A stretch of DNA of 64,000 nucleotides from Aquincola agrisoli (GTDB taxonomy: Bacteria; Pseudomonadota; Gammaproteobacteria; Burkholderiales; Burkholderiaceae_C): the NCBI RefSeq assembly GCF_036621135.1, contig NZ_JAZIBG010000049.1:62001-126000 (forward strand). Reading direction: 5' to 3'. The number at the start of each line of letters is the position of its first letter. The first letter of the stretch is position 1. Shown one piece after another: positions 1-8,070 of the stretch. Below the pieces are notes generated by a model. The model was not told the DNA's origin and made no database searches. It worked only from the letters and a program-made list of their open reading frames with translations. Both the position numbers and the translations under genes were made by a program.

Positions 1-346
1 GGGCGTGCCGATGCGCAGGGTGATCCGGCTCACGCAGGACGCGCGCAACGAACGCTACGGCCTGCTGCGCGGCTACTTCCACGGCGCGGACGACGACGGT
101 GTGGAGGAGCGCCAGCAGGCCAGGCTGCTGACCGTCAGCCTGCCGGCGGCGGCCGCAAGCCTCGGCCGGTCGCTCGGTGAACTGGCACTGCACGCGGTGG
201 GCGTGGAGGTGGTGTCGGTGCGGCTGGGTTCGGGCCAGGTCGTGCGCGCCGACGAAGGCCTGGTGCTGGGCGCCGGCGATACGCTCGTGCTGGCCGGCCT
301 GCCGGAGGCCCTCTCGCTCGCCGAAGAGAAACTGCTGAAGGGCTGA
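1..346 (+). CDS. C-terminal end of a CPA2-type cation:proton antiporter (KefB/KefC-like), partial
   Basis: The reading frame is open from the left edge, so only the last ~115 residues of a longer protein are present. The visible part has the pattern of an RCK_C (TrkA-C) domain: a beta-rich segment (roughly LLTVSLPAAAASLGRSLGEL) followed by the G-D-T-L-V-L-AG strand typical of the regulatory tail of monovalent cation:proton antiporters such as KefB/KefC. In that family this cytoplasmic tail gates potassium/proton exchange. The transport domain lies outside the window, so the family assignment is an inference from the tail; a TrkA-like potassium-uptake regulator or another RCK_C protein is the alternative. 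Confidence 0.6.
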   Translation, partial: GVPMRRVIRLTQDARNERYGLLRGYFHGADDDGVEERQQARLLTVSLPAAAASLGRSLGELALHAVGVEVVSVRLGSGQVVRADEGLVLGAGDTLVLAGLPEALSLAEEKLLKG

Positions 347-373
347 CGCGCCTCGACCCCGCGCGCCGCGCGA

Positions 374-841
374 TCAGCTCACCGGGACCGCACGTTCCAG
401 GTTGGCCCGCATGCGGGCGGCCAGCACGGCCGCGGCGCCGCGCACCACCTCGAGCGCCAGCGCAGGGTGGCGGGCCGAGAGCTCGTCCAGCCGCGGCGCT
501 CTGAACGCCCAGACCACGCAGTTGCTCATCGCTTCGACATTGGCCATGCGGGGCGTCTCGCCGAACAAGCCCGCCTCGCCGACGACCGAGCCGGCGCGCA
601 GGATGGCCACGCGGTGGGTGCCGGGCGCGCTGCGCGTGACAAACACCTGCAGGCTGCCACGCTCCAGGAAATACATCGTCCGGTCGAGCTCGTCCTGCTT
701 GAGCAGCAGTTCGCCGGCACGCACCTCGTGGCGAGTGAGCATCGGCTCGAGCGCCTGCCAGGCTTCGGGGCTCAGGCGCGGGCCAAAAGCGTCCTCCGAA
801 TTCAGCGTGGCAACCGCCTCCATCAGCGCACTCAAATCCAT
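374..841 (-). CDS. Small cyclic-nucleotide-binding domain protein without DNA-binding domain
   Basis: This is a 155-residue single-domain protein of the Crp/Fnr cNMP-binding fold. The beta-barrel begins near residue 38, and the phosphate-binding cassette is recognisable at about 86-104 (GEAGLFGETPRMANVEA), with Glu89 and Arg98 in the positions that contact cyclic nucleotides in CRP-type domains. The C-terminal helix ends after residue 150 and no helix-turn-helix follows, so it is not a DNA-binding regulator by itself. ATG at 841 is chosen because GGAG lies six bases upstream; an in-frame ATG at 856 and a TTG at 880 are possible but have poorer ribosome sites. Ligand and partner are unknown. 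It is monocistronic, with a 22-bp inverted repeat just upstream. Confidence 0.7.
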   Translation of the reverse strand: MDLSALMEAVATLNSEDAFGPRLSPEAWQALEPMLTRHEVRAGELLLKQDELDRTMYFLERGSLQVFVTRSAPGTHRVAILRAGSVVGEAGLFGETPRMANVEAMSNCVVWAFRAPRLDELSARHPALALEVVRGAAAVLAARMRANLERAVPVS

Positions 842-887
842 CGTCTGCTCCAGCATCGACCGGTCATGAACCAGCGGCAATTATGGG

Positions 888-909
888 TATGTAAACAGGA
901 TGTTACATA
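888..909. promoter_or_regulatory. 22-bp inverted repeat upstream of the cNMP-binding protein gene
   Basis: TATGTAA and TTACATA form a perfect 7-bp inverted repeat separated by 8 bp in the AT-rich 86-bp stretch between the cNMP protein start and the mnmE stop. The symmetry and half-site spacing fit a dimeric regulator operator. The regulator is not known; autoregulation by a Crp/Fnr-type protein is speculation. Confidence 0.35.
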
Positions 910-927
910 ACCGGCGCAGGTGCAGAT

Positions 928-2307
928 TCACTTTCCTATGCAGAAGCGGCTGAAGATTTCTCCGAGGAGGTCGTCGGCGCTGAAGGCCCCGGTGATCTCG
1001 CCCAGCGCGTTGTGCGCGAGCCGCAGTTCCTCGGCCAGCAGATCCAGCGCCGGCTCGGGCGACAGCCCTTGCGCTTGCGCGAGCAGGAGGTGCTCACGGG
1101 TACGCCGCAAGGCGTCGACATGGCGCGTACGCGCGATGAACACGCCCTCGGGTGATGCATGCCATCCGGCGCGCTCCAGCAACACGCGCCGCAGTGCATC
1201 GAGGCCTGTCCCGACCGATGCCGAGATCGCGAGCGCCTGCGCGGGCACAGGCGCCGCGGCGGCGTCCGCCTTGTTGTAGACGTGCAGCACGCGGGCGTGC
1301 TGGCGAGGATCGGCACCGGCCAGCCGGGCGGCGATGTCCGCATCGCCCGCGTCGTAGGAAGGCTCGCCCAGCCGCGTCAGGTCATGCAGGAAGATCACCG
1401 CATCGGCCGTCTCGATTTCGCTCCAGCTGCGGCCGATGCCGATGCGTTCCACCTCGTCGGTGGCCTCGCGCAGGCCGGCGGTGTCGATCACGTGCAACGG
1501 CACGCCTTCGATCTGTATCGTCTGGCTGACCTTGTCGCGCGTCGTGCCGGGGATCGGCGTGACGATCGCCAGTTCGGCGCCCGCCAGCGCGTTCAGCAGC
1601 GAGCTCTTCCCGACATTGGGCTGGCCGGCCAGCACGACCCGGATGCCTTCGCGCAGCAACGCGCCCTGGCGGGCACGATCGAGCACGTCGTCGACCGACT
1701 GCAGCAGCCGCGCCAGCTGGCCGAGCGCATCGGCCTTCTCGAGGAAATCGATCTCCTCCTCGGGAAAGTCGAGCGTGGCCTCCACGAGCATGCGCAACTG
1801 CACGATGCGATCGCGCAAGACGCCGATCTCCGACGAAAAGGCCCCGCTCAGCGATCGGCTGGCCGACCGCGCCGCCGCTTCGGTGCTGGCGTCGATGAGG
1901 TCGCTGACGGCTTCGGCCTGTGCCAGGTCCAGCTTGTCGTTGAGGAAGGCACGCTGCGTGAACTCGCCGGGCTCCGCCAACCGCAGGCCGAGGCCCTGGC
2001 CCGCCGCGAGACAGCGCGCCAGCAGCAGTTGCAGGACGACCGGCCCGCCATGCGCCTGCAGTTCGAGCACGTCCTCGCCGGTGTAGGAATGCGGCGCCGG
2101 AAAGTGGATGGCCAGGCCGTGGTCGATCGGCTGGCCGTCCTCGCCGCGCAGCGGGAGGTAGGTGGCGTGGCGCGGCTGCAGCGTCCGCCCGCACAGGGCT
2201 TCGATCAGGGGCCGCAGGTCGCGGCCGGAGGCCCTGACGATTCCCACCGCCCCGCGTCCGGGCGCGGTGGCGATGGCGACGATGGGGTCATGCTGGCGTG
2301 CCAGCAT
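928..2307 (-). CDS. mnmE: tRNA uridine-5-carboxymethylaminomethyl(34) synthesis GTPase MnmE
   Basis: MnmE with MnmG installs the cmnm5 group on U34 of several tRNAs, in the cytoplasm. All family marks are present in 459 residues, the usual length: the N-terminal folate-binding domain (residues 1-120, with PGRGAVGIVR at 16-25), a helical domain, and an inserted G domain with the P-loop GQPNVGKSS at 228-236, the DTAGLRE switch and the NKAD specificity motif. The essential C-terminal CIGK motif ends the protein. It lies 12 bp behind yidC in the rpmH-rnpA-yidD-yidC-mnmE order, which is conserved around the origin in many proteobacteria. Confidence 0.97.
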   Translation of the reverse strand: MLARQHDPIVAIATAPGRGAVGIVRASGRDLRPLIEALCGRTLQPRHATYLPLRGEDGQPIDHGLAIHFPAPHSYTGEDVLELQAHGGPVVLQLLLARCLAAGQGLGLRLAEPGEFTQRAFLNDKLDLAQAEAVSDLIDASTEAAARSASRSLSGAFSSEIGVLRDRIVQLRMLVEATLDFPEEEIDFLEKADALGQLARLLQSVDDVLDRARQGALLREGIRVVLAGQPNVGKSSLLNALAGAELAIVTPIPGTTRDKVSQTIQIEGVPLHVIDTAGLREATDEVERIGIGRSWSEIETADAVIFLHDLTRLGEPSYDAGDADIAARLAGADPRQHARVLHVYNKADAAAAPVPAQALAISASVGTGLDALRRVLLERAGWHASPEGVFIARTRHVDALRRTREHLLLAQAQGLSPEPALDLLAEELRLAHNALGEITGAFSADDLLGEIFSRFCIGK

Positions 2308-2319
2308 CTTCGAGGGGCG

Positions 2320-3978
2320 TCAGACGCCCAGCTTCCGGTTGATGACCCACTGCTGGGCGATCGTCAGGATGTTGTTGGTGATCCAGTACAACACCAGCCC
2401 GGCCGGGAAGAAGAAGAACATCACGCTGAACACCAGCGGCATGATCCACATCATCTTGGCCTGCATCGGGTCCGGCGGTGTCGGGTTCAGCCACACCTGG
2501 AACAGCGAGGTCGCCGTCATCACCAGCGGCAGGATGAAGTACGGATCCTTGGCCGACAGGTCGGTGATCCAGCCGATCCACGGTGCGTTGCGCATCTCCA
2601 CGCTCGACAGCAGCACCCAGTACAGCGCGATGAAGAACGGCATCTGCAGGAAGATCGGCAGGCAGCTGCCCAGCGGGTTGACCTTCTCCTCGCGGTAGAT
2701 GCGCATCATCTCCTGCTGCATCTGCTGCGGCTTGTCCTTCAGCCTCTCGCGCATCTCCTGGATCTTCGGGTTGATGGCCTTCATCTTGGCCATCGACTTG
2801 TAGGCGCTCGCGTTGAGCCAGTAGAAGGCGATCTTCAGCAGCACCACCAGGGCGACGATCGCCCAGCCCCAGTTGCCGAGGAAGGTGTGCAGCTTGGTCA
2901 GCAGCCAGAACAGCGGCTTCGACAGGATGTGGAACCAGCCGTAGTCCTTGACCAGGTCGAGGCCGGGCGCGAGTTCGGCGAGCTTGTGTTCTTCCTGGGG
3001 GCCGGCGAACAGCGTGGCCTGCTGGGTCTTGCTCTGGCCCGGGGCGATTTCGCCCAGCGGCAGCACCATCGCGATCGAGTACAGGTTGTTGCCGACCTTC
3101 TCGGCGCGGAACTCGCGCGGCTGCTGCGAGTTGATCAGCCACGCCGAGGCGTAGTAGTGCTGCACCATCGCGATCCAGCCGTCGTTGGCCTTGCGGTCAT
3201 ACTCGGCGTCGTTCTTCTCGATGTGCTTGAACTCGACCTTGCGGAATTTGCTGGCGTCGGTGTAGACCGCCGGGCCGGTGAAGGTGGAGTAGAACGACGA
3301 TTCCCCGGGCGGCGCGTTGCCGTCGCGCACCAGCTGCAGGTACAGCTCGGGGGTGATGGGCTGGGCCGAGCCGTTGACGATCTCGTGCGACACATCCACC
3401 GTGTACAGGCCGCGGTGGAAGGTATAGGTCTTGACCAGCTTGACCCCGTTGGTCGACGGCGACTCGAACTTGACCTGCACGTCGTTGGCACCCTCCGACA
3501 GCGTCCGGGGGCCGGGCAGCACCGACATCGCGGTGAAGTGGTTGGGCAGGCTCAAGCCCTGCTGCGCGGTGATCAGGCCCGTCTGCGCCAGGTACACCCG
3601 CTGGGCGCTGCGATCGAACAGCACCACGTTGCGCGTCGGGTCGTTCTGGTCCAGCTGGCCCAGCAACTCCATGTAGACCAGTTCGCCGCCCTTGCTGTCG
3701 AGCACCGCCTTGATGCGGTCGGTCGTCACCGTGACCTGCTCGCCCACGGGCGTGGCCGCGGCGGGCGCGGTGGGCACGGCCCCCGCGGCAGCGGCGGTTG
3801 CGCTGGGTGCCGGCACGCCACCGACCGCGGACGCCGGCGCCGAGCCGGCCGGGGCGGGCCGAGATACCTGCGGTCCGAAGATCGACGGTTGTCCCGAGTG
3901 CTTGTTCCATGCGTCCCACAGCAGAACGAGGGACATCGTGAACACCACCCACAGCAGGGTGCGGCGAATATCTGTCAT
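2320..3978 (-). CDS. yidC: Membrane protein insertase YidC
   Basis: YidC inserts inner-membrane proteins, alone or with SecYEG. The 552-residue protein has the gram-negative layout: an N-terminal transmembrane anchor (residues ~7-24), a proline/alanine-rich linker, the large periplasmic beta-super-sandwich domain, and the conserved insertase core with about five membrane segments over the last ~200 residues (NPLGSCLPIFLQMPFFIALY region and the final WITNNILTIAQQWVIN segment). The start ATG at 3978 is the canonical MTDIRR start and overlaps the yidD stop codon by 4 bp (ATGA), suggesting translational coupling. A longer in-frame reading to 4239 is an artefact antisense to yidD. Confidence 0.97.
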   Translation of the reverse strand: MTDIRRTLLWVVFTMSLVLLWDAWNKHSGQPSIFGPQVSRPAPAGSAPASAVGGVPAPSATAAAAGAVPTAPAAATPVGEQVTVTTDRIKAVLDSKGGELVYMELLGQLDQNDPTRNVVLFDRSAQRVYLAQTGLITAQQGLSLPNHFTAMSVLPGPRTLSEGANDVQVKFESPSTNGVKLVKTYTFHRGLYTVDVSHEIVNGSAQPITPELYLQLVRDGNAPPGESSFYSTFTGPAVYTDASKFRKVEFKHIEKNDAEYDRKANDGWIAMVQHYYASAWLINSQQPREFRAEKVGNNLYSIAMVLPLGEIAPGQSKTQQATLFAGPQEEHKLAELAPGLDLVKDYGWFHILSKPLFWLLTKLHTFLGNWGWAIVALVVLLKIAFYWLNASAYKSMAKMKAINPKIQEMRERLKDKPQQMQQEMMRIYREEKVNPLGSCLPIFLQMPFFIALYWVLLSSVEMRNAPWIGWITDLSAKDPYFILPLVMTATSLFQVWLNPTPPDPMQAKMMWIMPLVFSVMFFFFPAGLVLYWITNNILTIAQQWVINRKLGV

Positions 3979-4286
3979 GGAGCAGTCTTGTTGGAGGAAT
4001 CGGAAACGCGATCGCCCGTCAGGAAAGCGAACAGGCGAGGAGGCCGCTCGGGCACCGGGTCGCAACCTGCTTCGCACCAGGGGTGGCAGCGCAGCAGGCG
4101 ACCGGCGGCGAGCATGCTGCCCGCGGCGGCACCGTGTTTCTCCAGCGCCTGGAGCGCATAGAGCGAGCACGTGGGCTCGAACAGGCACCTGCCGCCGATC
4201 CAGGGGCTCAGCAACAGGCGGTAGGCACGCACCGGCCACATCAGCGCGCGGCGAGGCAGCAGCGTGAGCCAGTCAGGCACGGCCAT
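3975..4286 (-). CDS. yidD: Membrane protein insertion efficiency factor YidD
   Basis: YidD is a small amphipathic membrane-associated protein that helps YidC-dependent insertion. The 103 residues contain the family signature: an aromatic/basic N-terminus (LMWPVRAYRLLLSPWIG), then the cysteine-bearing block CLFEPTCSLYALQALEKHG and a second conserved block RLLRCHPWCEAGCDPVP. It sits between rnpA, whose stop codon it directly abuts, and yidC, whose start it overlaps by 4 bp, exactly the genomic place expected for yidD. The extra cysteine pair after the HPW motif and a tail of about 25 residues vary across the family. Confidence 0.93.
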   Translation of the reverse strand: MAVPDWLTLLPRRALMWPVRAYRLLLSPWIGGRCLFEPTCSLYALQALEKHGAAAGSMLAAGRLLRCHPWCEAGCDPVPERPPRLFAFLTGDRVSDSSNKTAP

Positions 4287-4781
4287 TCAGCGCAGCGCCG
4301 AGGCGGCCGCGCGCATCATTCGGTCCAGCTCGGCGCGTGCTGCTTCCCGCAGCACGCCGGAGGCGGCACTGCGGAACTGACGCACATCGAAGGGAGCCCT
4401 CAACCTCACGACCCACAAGCCCGGCGCCAGATCGGCGGCGTGCTCGCCCATCGCCGCCCGGATCTGGCGCTTGAGCAGGGTGCGGGTCACGGCGCGGCGC
4501 GCATGCCGCTTGGGCACCACCAGCCCCAGCCAGTGGCCGGTATGGTGTGAGTCATCCACAGCCTGCGCCACCGCAGCGGCATCGGCTGTTGACAACCGCG
4601 ACGCGCCGGCACCTTCTGCCGCTGGCGGCACTGTCGTCGAAGCCTTGGCGGGCCGCCGAGCCGGCTGGTCCGCCACGAAATGCATCGCGAAATGGGGGCT
4701 GCGCGCCCTCTGGGGCGCGCCGAGCACACGCTCGAAATCGGCGGTTTGCACGAGACGCTGCACGCGCGAGGCCGGCGGCAT
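4287..4781 (-). CDS. rnpA: Ribonuclease P protein component, with an unusual internal insertion
   Basis: RnpA is the protein cofactor of RNase P, which matures the 5' ends of tRNAs. The N-terminus (RVQRLVQTADFERVLGA) and the conserved basic helix region (LVVPKRHARRAVTRTLLKRQ) identify it; position between rpmH and yidD agrees. At 164 residues it is longer than the usual ~115-140: about 50 extra residues rich in Ala, Pro, Thr and Asp (approximately 38-90) separate the first strand from the GLVVPK strand. The start at 4781 gives the canonical N-terminus; longer upstream readings run across rpmH in another frame. The classical RNR box is degenerate here (RAVTRTLLKR). Confidence 0.9.
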   Translation of the reverse strand: MPPASRVQRLVQTADFERVLGAPQRARSPHFAMHFVADQPARRPAKASTTVPPAAEGAGASRLSTADAAAVAQAVDDSHHTGHWLGLVVPKRHARRAVTRTLLKRQIRAAMGEHAADLAPGLWVVRLRAPFDVRQFRSAASGVLREAARAELDRMMRAAASALR

Positions 4782-4807
4782 GCTGCGGCAGGTCGCAGCG
4801 CGGTGCT

Positions 4808-4942
4808 TTAGGTCGCCAGGCGCTTGCGGCCCTTGGCGCGGCGTGCCTTGATGACGGCACGGCCGCCGCGGGTCTTCATGCGCACGAGGAAGCCGTGGGT
4901 ACGGGCGCGGCGGGTCTTGGACGGTTGGTAGGTACGCTTCAT
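4808..4942 (-). CDS. rpmH: 50S ribosomal protein L34
   Basis: This 44-residue open frame encodes L34 exactly: it begins MKRTYQPSKTRRARTHGF and ends in the basic RRAKGRKRLAT tail, the usual length for the family. L34 is a component of the large ribosomal subunit. The gene lies 26 bp upstream of rnpA and reads away from dnaA, the standard bacterial arrangement at the origin. The promoter must lie in the 336 bp shared with dnaA. Confidence 0.98.
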   Translation of the reverse strand: MKRTYQPSKTRRARTHGFLVRMKTRGGRAVIKARRAKGRKRLAT

Positions 4943-5208
4943 GGTGAGGTGCTTTCGGTGGATGCCCTGGGGCGTCAGGCGCTTTGCCTTGTAGGACGCC
5001 CGCTTTCCAGCCCAGGCGCCCGGTGGTCGCCAGCCGGACTGGCCCCGAACCGGTGCTCACGCCTTGCCCGCCGGCCGTGGCTCGAGGGGCGCGGCGCGAC
5101 CTCCTCGCGTCCGGGAAACCCGCGATTACAGCAAAAAGCACGCGCAGGGTCAATTGCGTCACACGCAGGCGCCTTGCCGGCCCGCCGCCGCCGGGATTTG
5201 TCCACCAC

Positions 5209-5217
5209 TGTGGATAA
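5209..5217 (-). promoter_or_regulatory. DnaA box, perfect consensus
   Basis: TGTGGATAA on the plus strand is the exact complement of the R-type DnaA box TTATCCACA. It lies 62 bp upstream of the dnaA start codon in the divergent spacer. Confidence 0.75.
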
Positions 5218-5269
5218 CCCGTCCCGCCCCGTTGTGTCCACAGGTAGAATCCGGGTGCTCTTAGAAGAC

Positions 5270-5278
5270 TTTTCCACA
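5270..5278 (+). promoter_or_regulatory. DnaA box with one mismatch at the dnaA start
   Basis: TTTTCCACA differs at one position from TTATCCACA and ends at the base before the dnaA ATG. It replaces a normal ribosome-binding site here; no purine-rich Shine-Dalgarno is seen in front of dnaA. DnaA binding here could repress its own expression. Confidence 0.45.
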
Positions 5279-6694
5279 ATGAGCGCAGACCTCTGGCAAC
5301 GCGGGTGCGAACGACTGGCCGCCGAGTTGCCCGAACAACAATTCAACACCTGGATCCGGCCCCTGCCGCCCGCTGACGTCACCGACGACGGCGATGCCGG
5401 CGTCGTGGCCGCCGTACGGGTGCCCAACCGCTTCAAGCTGGACTGGATCCGCTCGCAGTACGCCAGCAGGATCGAGGGTGTGCTGACCGACCTGGCCGGC
5501 AAGCCGGTGCGCCTCGAACTCACGCTCGCGCAGCGGGAAGCCCCGATGGTGCGACCGGCCGGAGAAGGCCTGCGTGTCCCCACGGCCGCCAGCGCGGCGC
5601 TCAACAGCGGCGGGGCCGCGGTCCTGACCGTGCCGCCCACGGTCACCCCGCGCCCACCGGCGCCCGCCGCCTCGGTACACCGCCTCAACACCGCCCTCAC
5701 CTTCGACACCCTGGTCCCCGGCCGCGCCAACCAGATGGCGCGCACGGCGGCCCTGCACGTCGCCGGCGCCCCCGGCCACATGTACAACCCGCTGTTCATC
5801 TACGGCGGCGTTGGTCTGGGCAAGACGCACCTGATCCACGCCGTCGGCAACGCGCTGCTGCGCGACCGGCCCGACGCCCGCGTGCTGTACCTGCACGCCG
5901 AGCAGTTCATCTCCGACGTCGTCAAGAACTACCAGCGCAAGACCTTCGACGAGCTGAAGGCCAAGTACCACAGCCTCGACCTGCTGCTGATCGACGACGT
6001 GCAGTTCTTCGCCGGCAAGGAGCGCACGCAGGAGGAGTTCTTCAACGCCTTCGAGGCGCTCGTGGCCAAGCGCTCGCACATCATCATGACGAGCGATACC
6101 TACCCGAAGGGGCTGGTCGACATCGACGAGCGCCTGACCAGCCGCTTCGACGCGGGCTTGACCGTCGCGATCGAGCCGCCCGAGCTCGAGATGCGCGTCG
6201 CGATCCTGATCAAGAAGGCCGATGCCGAAGCCTCCCCGATGCCCGAGGACGTCGCCTTCTTCATCGCCAAGAACGTGCGCGCCAACGTGCGCGAGCTCGA
6301 AGGTGCGCTGCGCAAGGTGCTGGCGTACTCGCGCTTCAGCCACAAGGACATCAACATCGCCCTTGCGCGCGAGGCGCTGAAGGACCTGCTGTCGATCCAG
6401 AACCGGCAGGTGTCGGTCGAGAACATCCAGAAGACGGTGGCCGATTTCTACAAGATCAAGATCGCCGACATGTACAGCAAGAAGCGGCCGGCCTCGATCG
6501 CCCGCCCGCGCCAGATCGCGATGTACCTGGCCAAGGAGATGACGCAGAAGAGCCTGCCCGAGATCGGCGAGCTCTTCGGCGGCCGGGACCACACCACCGT
6601 GCTCCATGCCGTGCGCAAGATCGGCGGGGAGCGGCAGAAGAACACCGAGCTCAACCAGCAGCTCCACGTGCTCGAACAGACCCTCAAGGGCTGA
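5279..6694 (+). CDS. dnaA: Chromosomal replication initiator protein DnaA
   Basis: DnaA binds DnaA boxes and melts the origin. The 471-residue protein has domain I (1-80, with LAAELPEQQFNTWIRPL), a Pro/Ala-rich linker (90-132), the AAA+ domain with Walker A GGVGLGKTHL at 176-185 and Walker B LLLIDDVQFF, sensor motifs, and the C-terminal DNA-binding domain with the signature FGGRDHTTVLHAV. The ATG at 5279 gives the canonical N-terminus; an in-frame opening extending back to 4547 runs antisense through rnpA and rpmH and is not coding. Divergent from rpmH and followed by dnaN after 225 bp. Confidence 0.98.
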   Translation: MSADLWQRGCERLAAELPEQQFNTWIRPLPPADVTDDGDAGVVAAVRVPNRFKLDWIRSQYASRIEGVLTDLAGKPVRLELTLAQREAPMVRPAGEGLRVPTAASAALNSGGAAVLTVPPTVTPRPPAPAASVHRLNTALTFDTLVPGRANQMARTAALHVAGAPGHMYNPLFIYGGVGLGKTHLIHAVGNALLRDRPDARVLYLHAEQFISDVVKNYQRKTFDELKAKYHSLDLLLIDDVQFFAGKERTQEEFFNAFEALVAKRSHIIMTSDTYPKGLVDIDERLTSRFDAGLTVAIEPPELEMRVAILIKKADAEASPMPEDVAFFIAKNVRANVRELEGALRKVLAYSRFSHKDINIALAREALKDLLSIQNRQVSVENIQKTVADFYKIKIADMYSKKRPASIARPRQIAMYLAKEMTQKSLPEIGELFGGRDHTTVLHAVRKIGGERQKNTELNQQLHVLEQTLKG

Positions 6695-6919
6695 ACAACC
6701 TGGTGTCAAGTGACAAGTCTGTGGACAACTTTCGCGCAACTGGACAGCTGTCCACAGGCTGCGGCCGATCGGCCGAGTTGTTGTATGTCTCGCCCGAAAA
6801 TCCGGGCCTGTCGGCCCACAGGCTTTCGCAGTGGCTAAATCGTTGATGGATCAGGCCAAAATCGCGTTCTCCACAGCCCGGCAGCGGCTCTACTAGAACT
6901 ACCAAGTTAAGAGGAAGAC
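6695..6919. other. dnaA-dnaN spacer with DnaA-box-like sites and two perfect palindromes
   Basis: The 225-bp spacer contains near-consensus DnaA sites TGTGGACAA (6720-6728, one mismatch on the minus strand), TTCTCCACA (6867-6875, one mismatch) and CTGTCCACA (6748-6756, two mismatches). Two 14-bp perfect palindromes lie at 6741-6754 (centred on AGCT) and 6762-6775 (centred on GATC). It ends with the dnaN ribosome site GAGGAAG. Together with the region upstream of dnaA this may form a split origin; which half is the functional unwinding site cannot be told by reading. Confidence 0.5.
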
Positions 6920-8050
6920 ATGATTGTCTTGAAAGCTCCGCAGGAAAAATTGTTGGGCGCCCTGCAGGCGGTGGCCGGCATCGTCGAGCGCCGCCACACC
7001 TTGCCGATCCTGGCCAACGTGCTGCTGCGCAAGACGGGCCCCGAGATCGAGTTCACGACCAGCGACCTCGAGATCCAGGTGCGCACCCGTGCGGAGCTCG
7101 GCGGCGACGCTGCCGACTTCGCCACCACCGTGGGTGCGCGCAAGCTGATCGACATCCTGCGCACGCTGCCCGCCGATCAAGTCGTGTCGCTGTCCGCCAC
7201 CCAGAACAAGCTGACGCTGCAGGGCGGCAAGAGCCGCTTCACGCTGCAGACGCTGCCGGCCGACGACTTCCCGCTGGTCAACGAGACGGCCGAATTCGGC
7301 CCCGCCTTCAGCGTGCCCCAGAAGACGCTCAAGGCGCTGATCGGCCAGGTGCACTTCGCGATGGCGGTGCACGACATCCGCTACTACCTCAACGGCATCC
7401 TCTTCGTCGCCGAAGGCCAGACGCTGACGCTGGTGGCCACCGACGGCCACCGGCTCGCGCTGGCGCAGGCCACGCTCGAGACGGAGATCCCGAAGCAGGA
7501 AGTCATCCTGCCGCGCAAGACCGTGCTCGAACTGCAGCGCCTGCTGAAGGACGACAAGGGCGACGGCAAGGAAGGCGAGGGCGCCCCGATCGAGATGCGG
7601 TTCGCCGGAAACCAGGCCAAGTTCAGCTTCTCCGGCATGGAGTTCGTCACCAAGCTGGTCGAAGGCAAGTTCCCCGACTACAACCGCGTGATCCCGAAGA
7701 ACCACAAGAACTCGGTCACGCTGGGCCGTGCGCCGCTGCTGGCCAGCCTGCAGCGCGCCGCCATCCTGACCAGCGAGAAGTTCAAGGGCGTGCGGGTGAA
7801 TATCGAGCCCGGCACCCTGCGCATCGCCTCCAGCAACGCCGAACAGGAAGAGGCCAAGGAAGAACTCGAGATCGACTACGGTGGCGACACCATCGAGATC
7901 GGCTTCAACGTCACCTACCTGATGGACGCGCTGGCCAACATGAGCCAGGACATGATCCGCCTCGAACTGCAGGACACCAACTCCAGCGTGCTCATCACCG
8001 TGCCCGAGCAGGCCGGCTTCAAATACGTGGTGATGCCGATGCGCATCTGA
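6920..8050 (+). CDS. dnaN: DNA polymerase III subunit beta (sliding clamp)
   Basis: The beta clamp encircles DNA and tethers polymerase III and other repair factors. The 376-residue protein shows the three repeated clamp domains; recognisable stretches are the N-terminal KLLGALQAVAGIVERRHTLP, the domain II segment HFAMAVHDIRYYLNGILF and ATDGHRLALA, and the C-terminal VVMPMRI, which lines the hydrophobic cleft for clamp-binding peptides. Length is only slightly above the usual ~366 because of a lysine/glutamate-rich loop around residues 212-222. GAGGAAG precedes the ATG. It lies between dnaA and gyrB as in most bacteria. Confidence 0.98.
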   Translation: MIVLKAPQEKLLGALQAVAGIVERRHTLPILANVLLRKTGPEIEFTTSDLEIQVRTRAELGGDAADFATTVGARKLIDILRTLPADQVVSLSATQNKLTLQGGKSRFTLQTLPADDFPLVNETAEFGPAFSVPQKTLKALIGQVHFAMAVHDIRYYLNGILFVAEGQTLTLVATDGHRLALAQATLETEIPKQEVILPRKTVLELQRLLKDDKGDGKEGEGAPIEMRFAGNQAKFSFSGMEFVTKLVEGKFPDYNRVIPKNHKNSVTLGRAPLLASLQRAAILTSEKFKGVRVNIEPGTLRIASSNAEQEEAKEELEIDYGGDTIEIGFNVTYLMDALANMSQDMIRLELQDTNSSVLITVPEQAGFKYVVMPMRI

Positions 8051-8070
8051 CCGCCGGCACTTGCATAGAC

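Larger units (their letters stand above)
4943..5278. other. rpmH-dnaA divergent region: promoters and part of the probable origin
   Basis: This 336-bp gene-free stretch separates rpmH from dnaA. The left two thirds are GC-rich; the part from 5120 on is less so. It holds a perfect DnaA box (5209-5217), a box with one mismatch directly before the dnaA start (5270-5278), a weaker site around 5234-5242, and a TAGAAT element at 5245-5250 that could be the dnaA -10 box, although no good -35 is placed in front of it. The arrangement suggests the dnaA promoter under DnaA autoregulation and part of oriC. Confidence 0.55.

Noticed and set aside
1159..4161. A plus-strand open frame of about 1000 codons opposite mnmE and yidC
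   Set aside because: It is the antisense frame of two certain genes; its translation is His/Arg/Gln/Val-rich without any domain, as expected from high-GC antisense reading.
4547..5278. Upstream extension of dnaA by 244 codons
   Set aside because: It would run antisense through rnpA and rpmH and has no DnaA similarity; MSADLWQ at 5279 is the family start.
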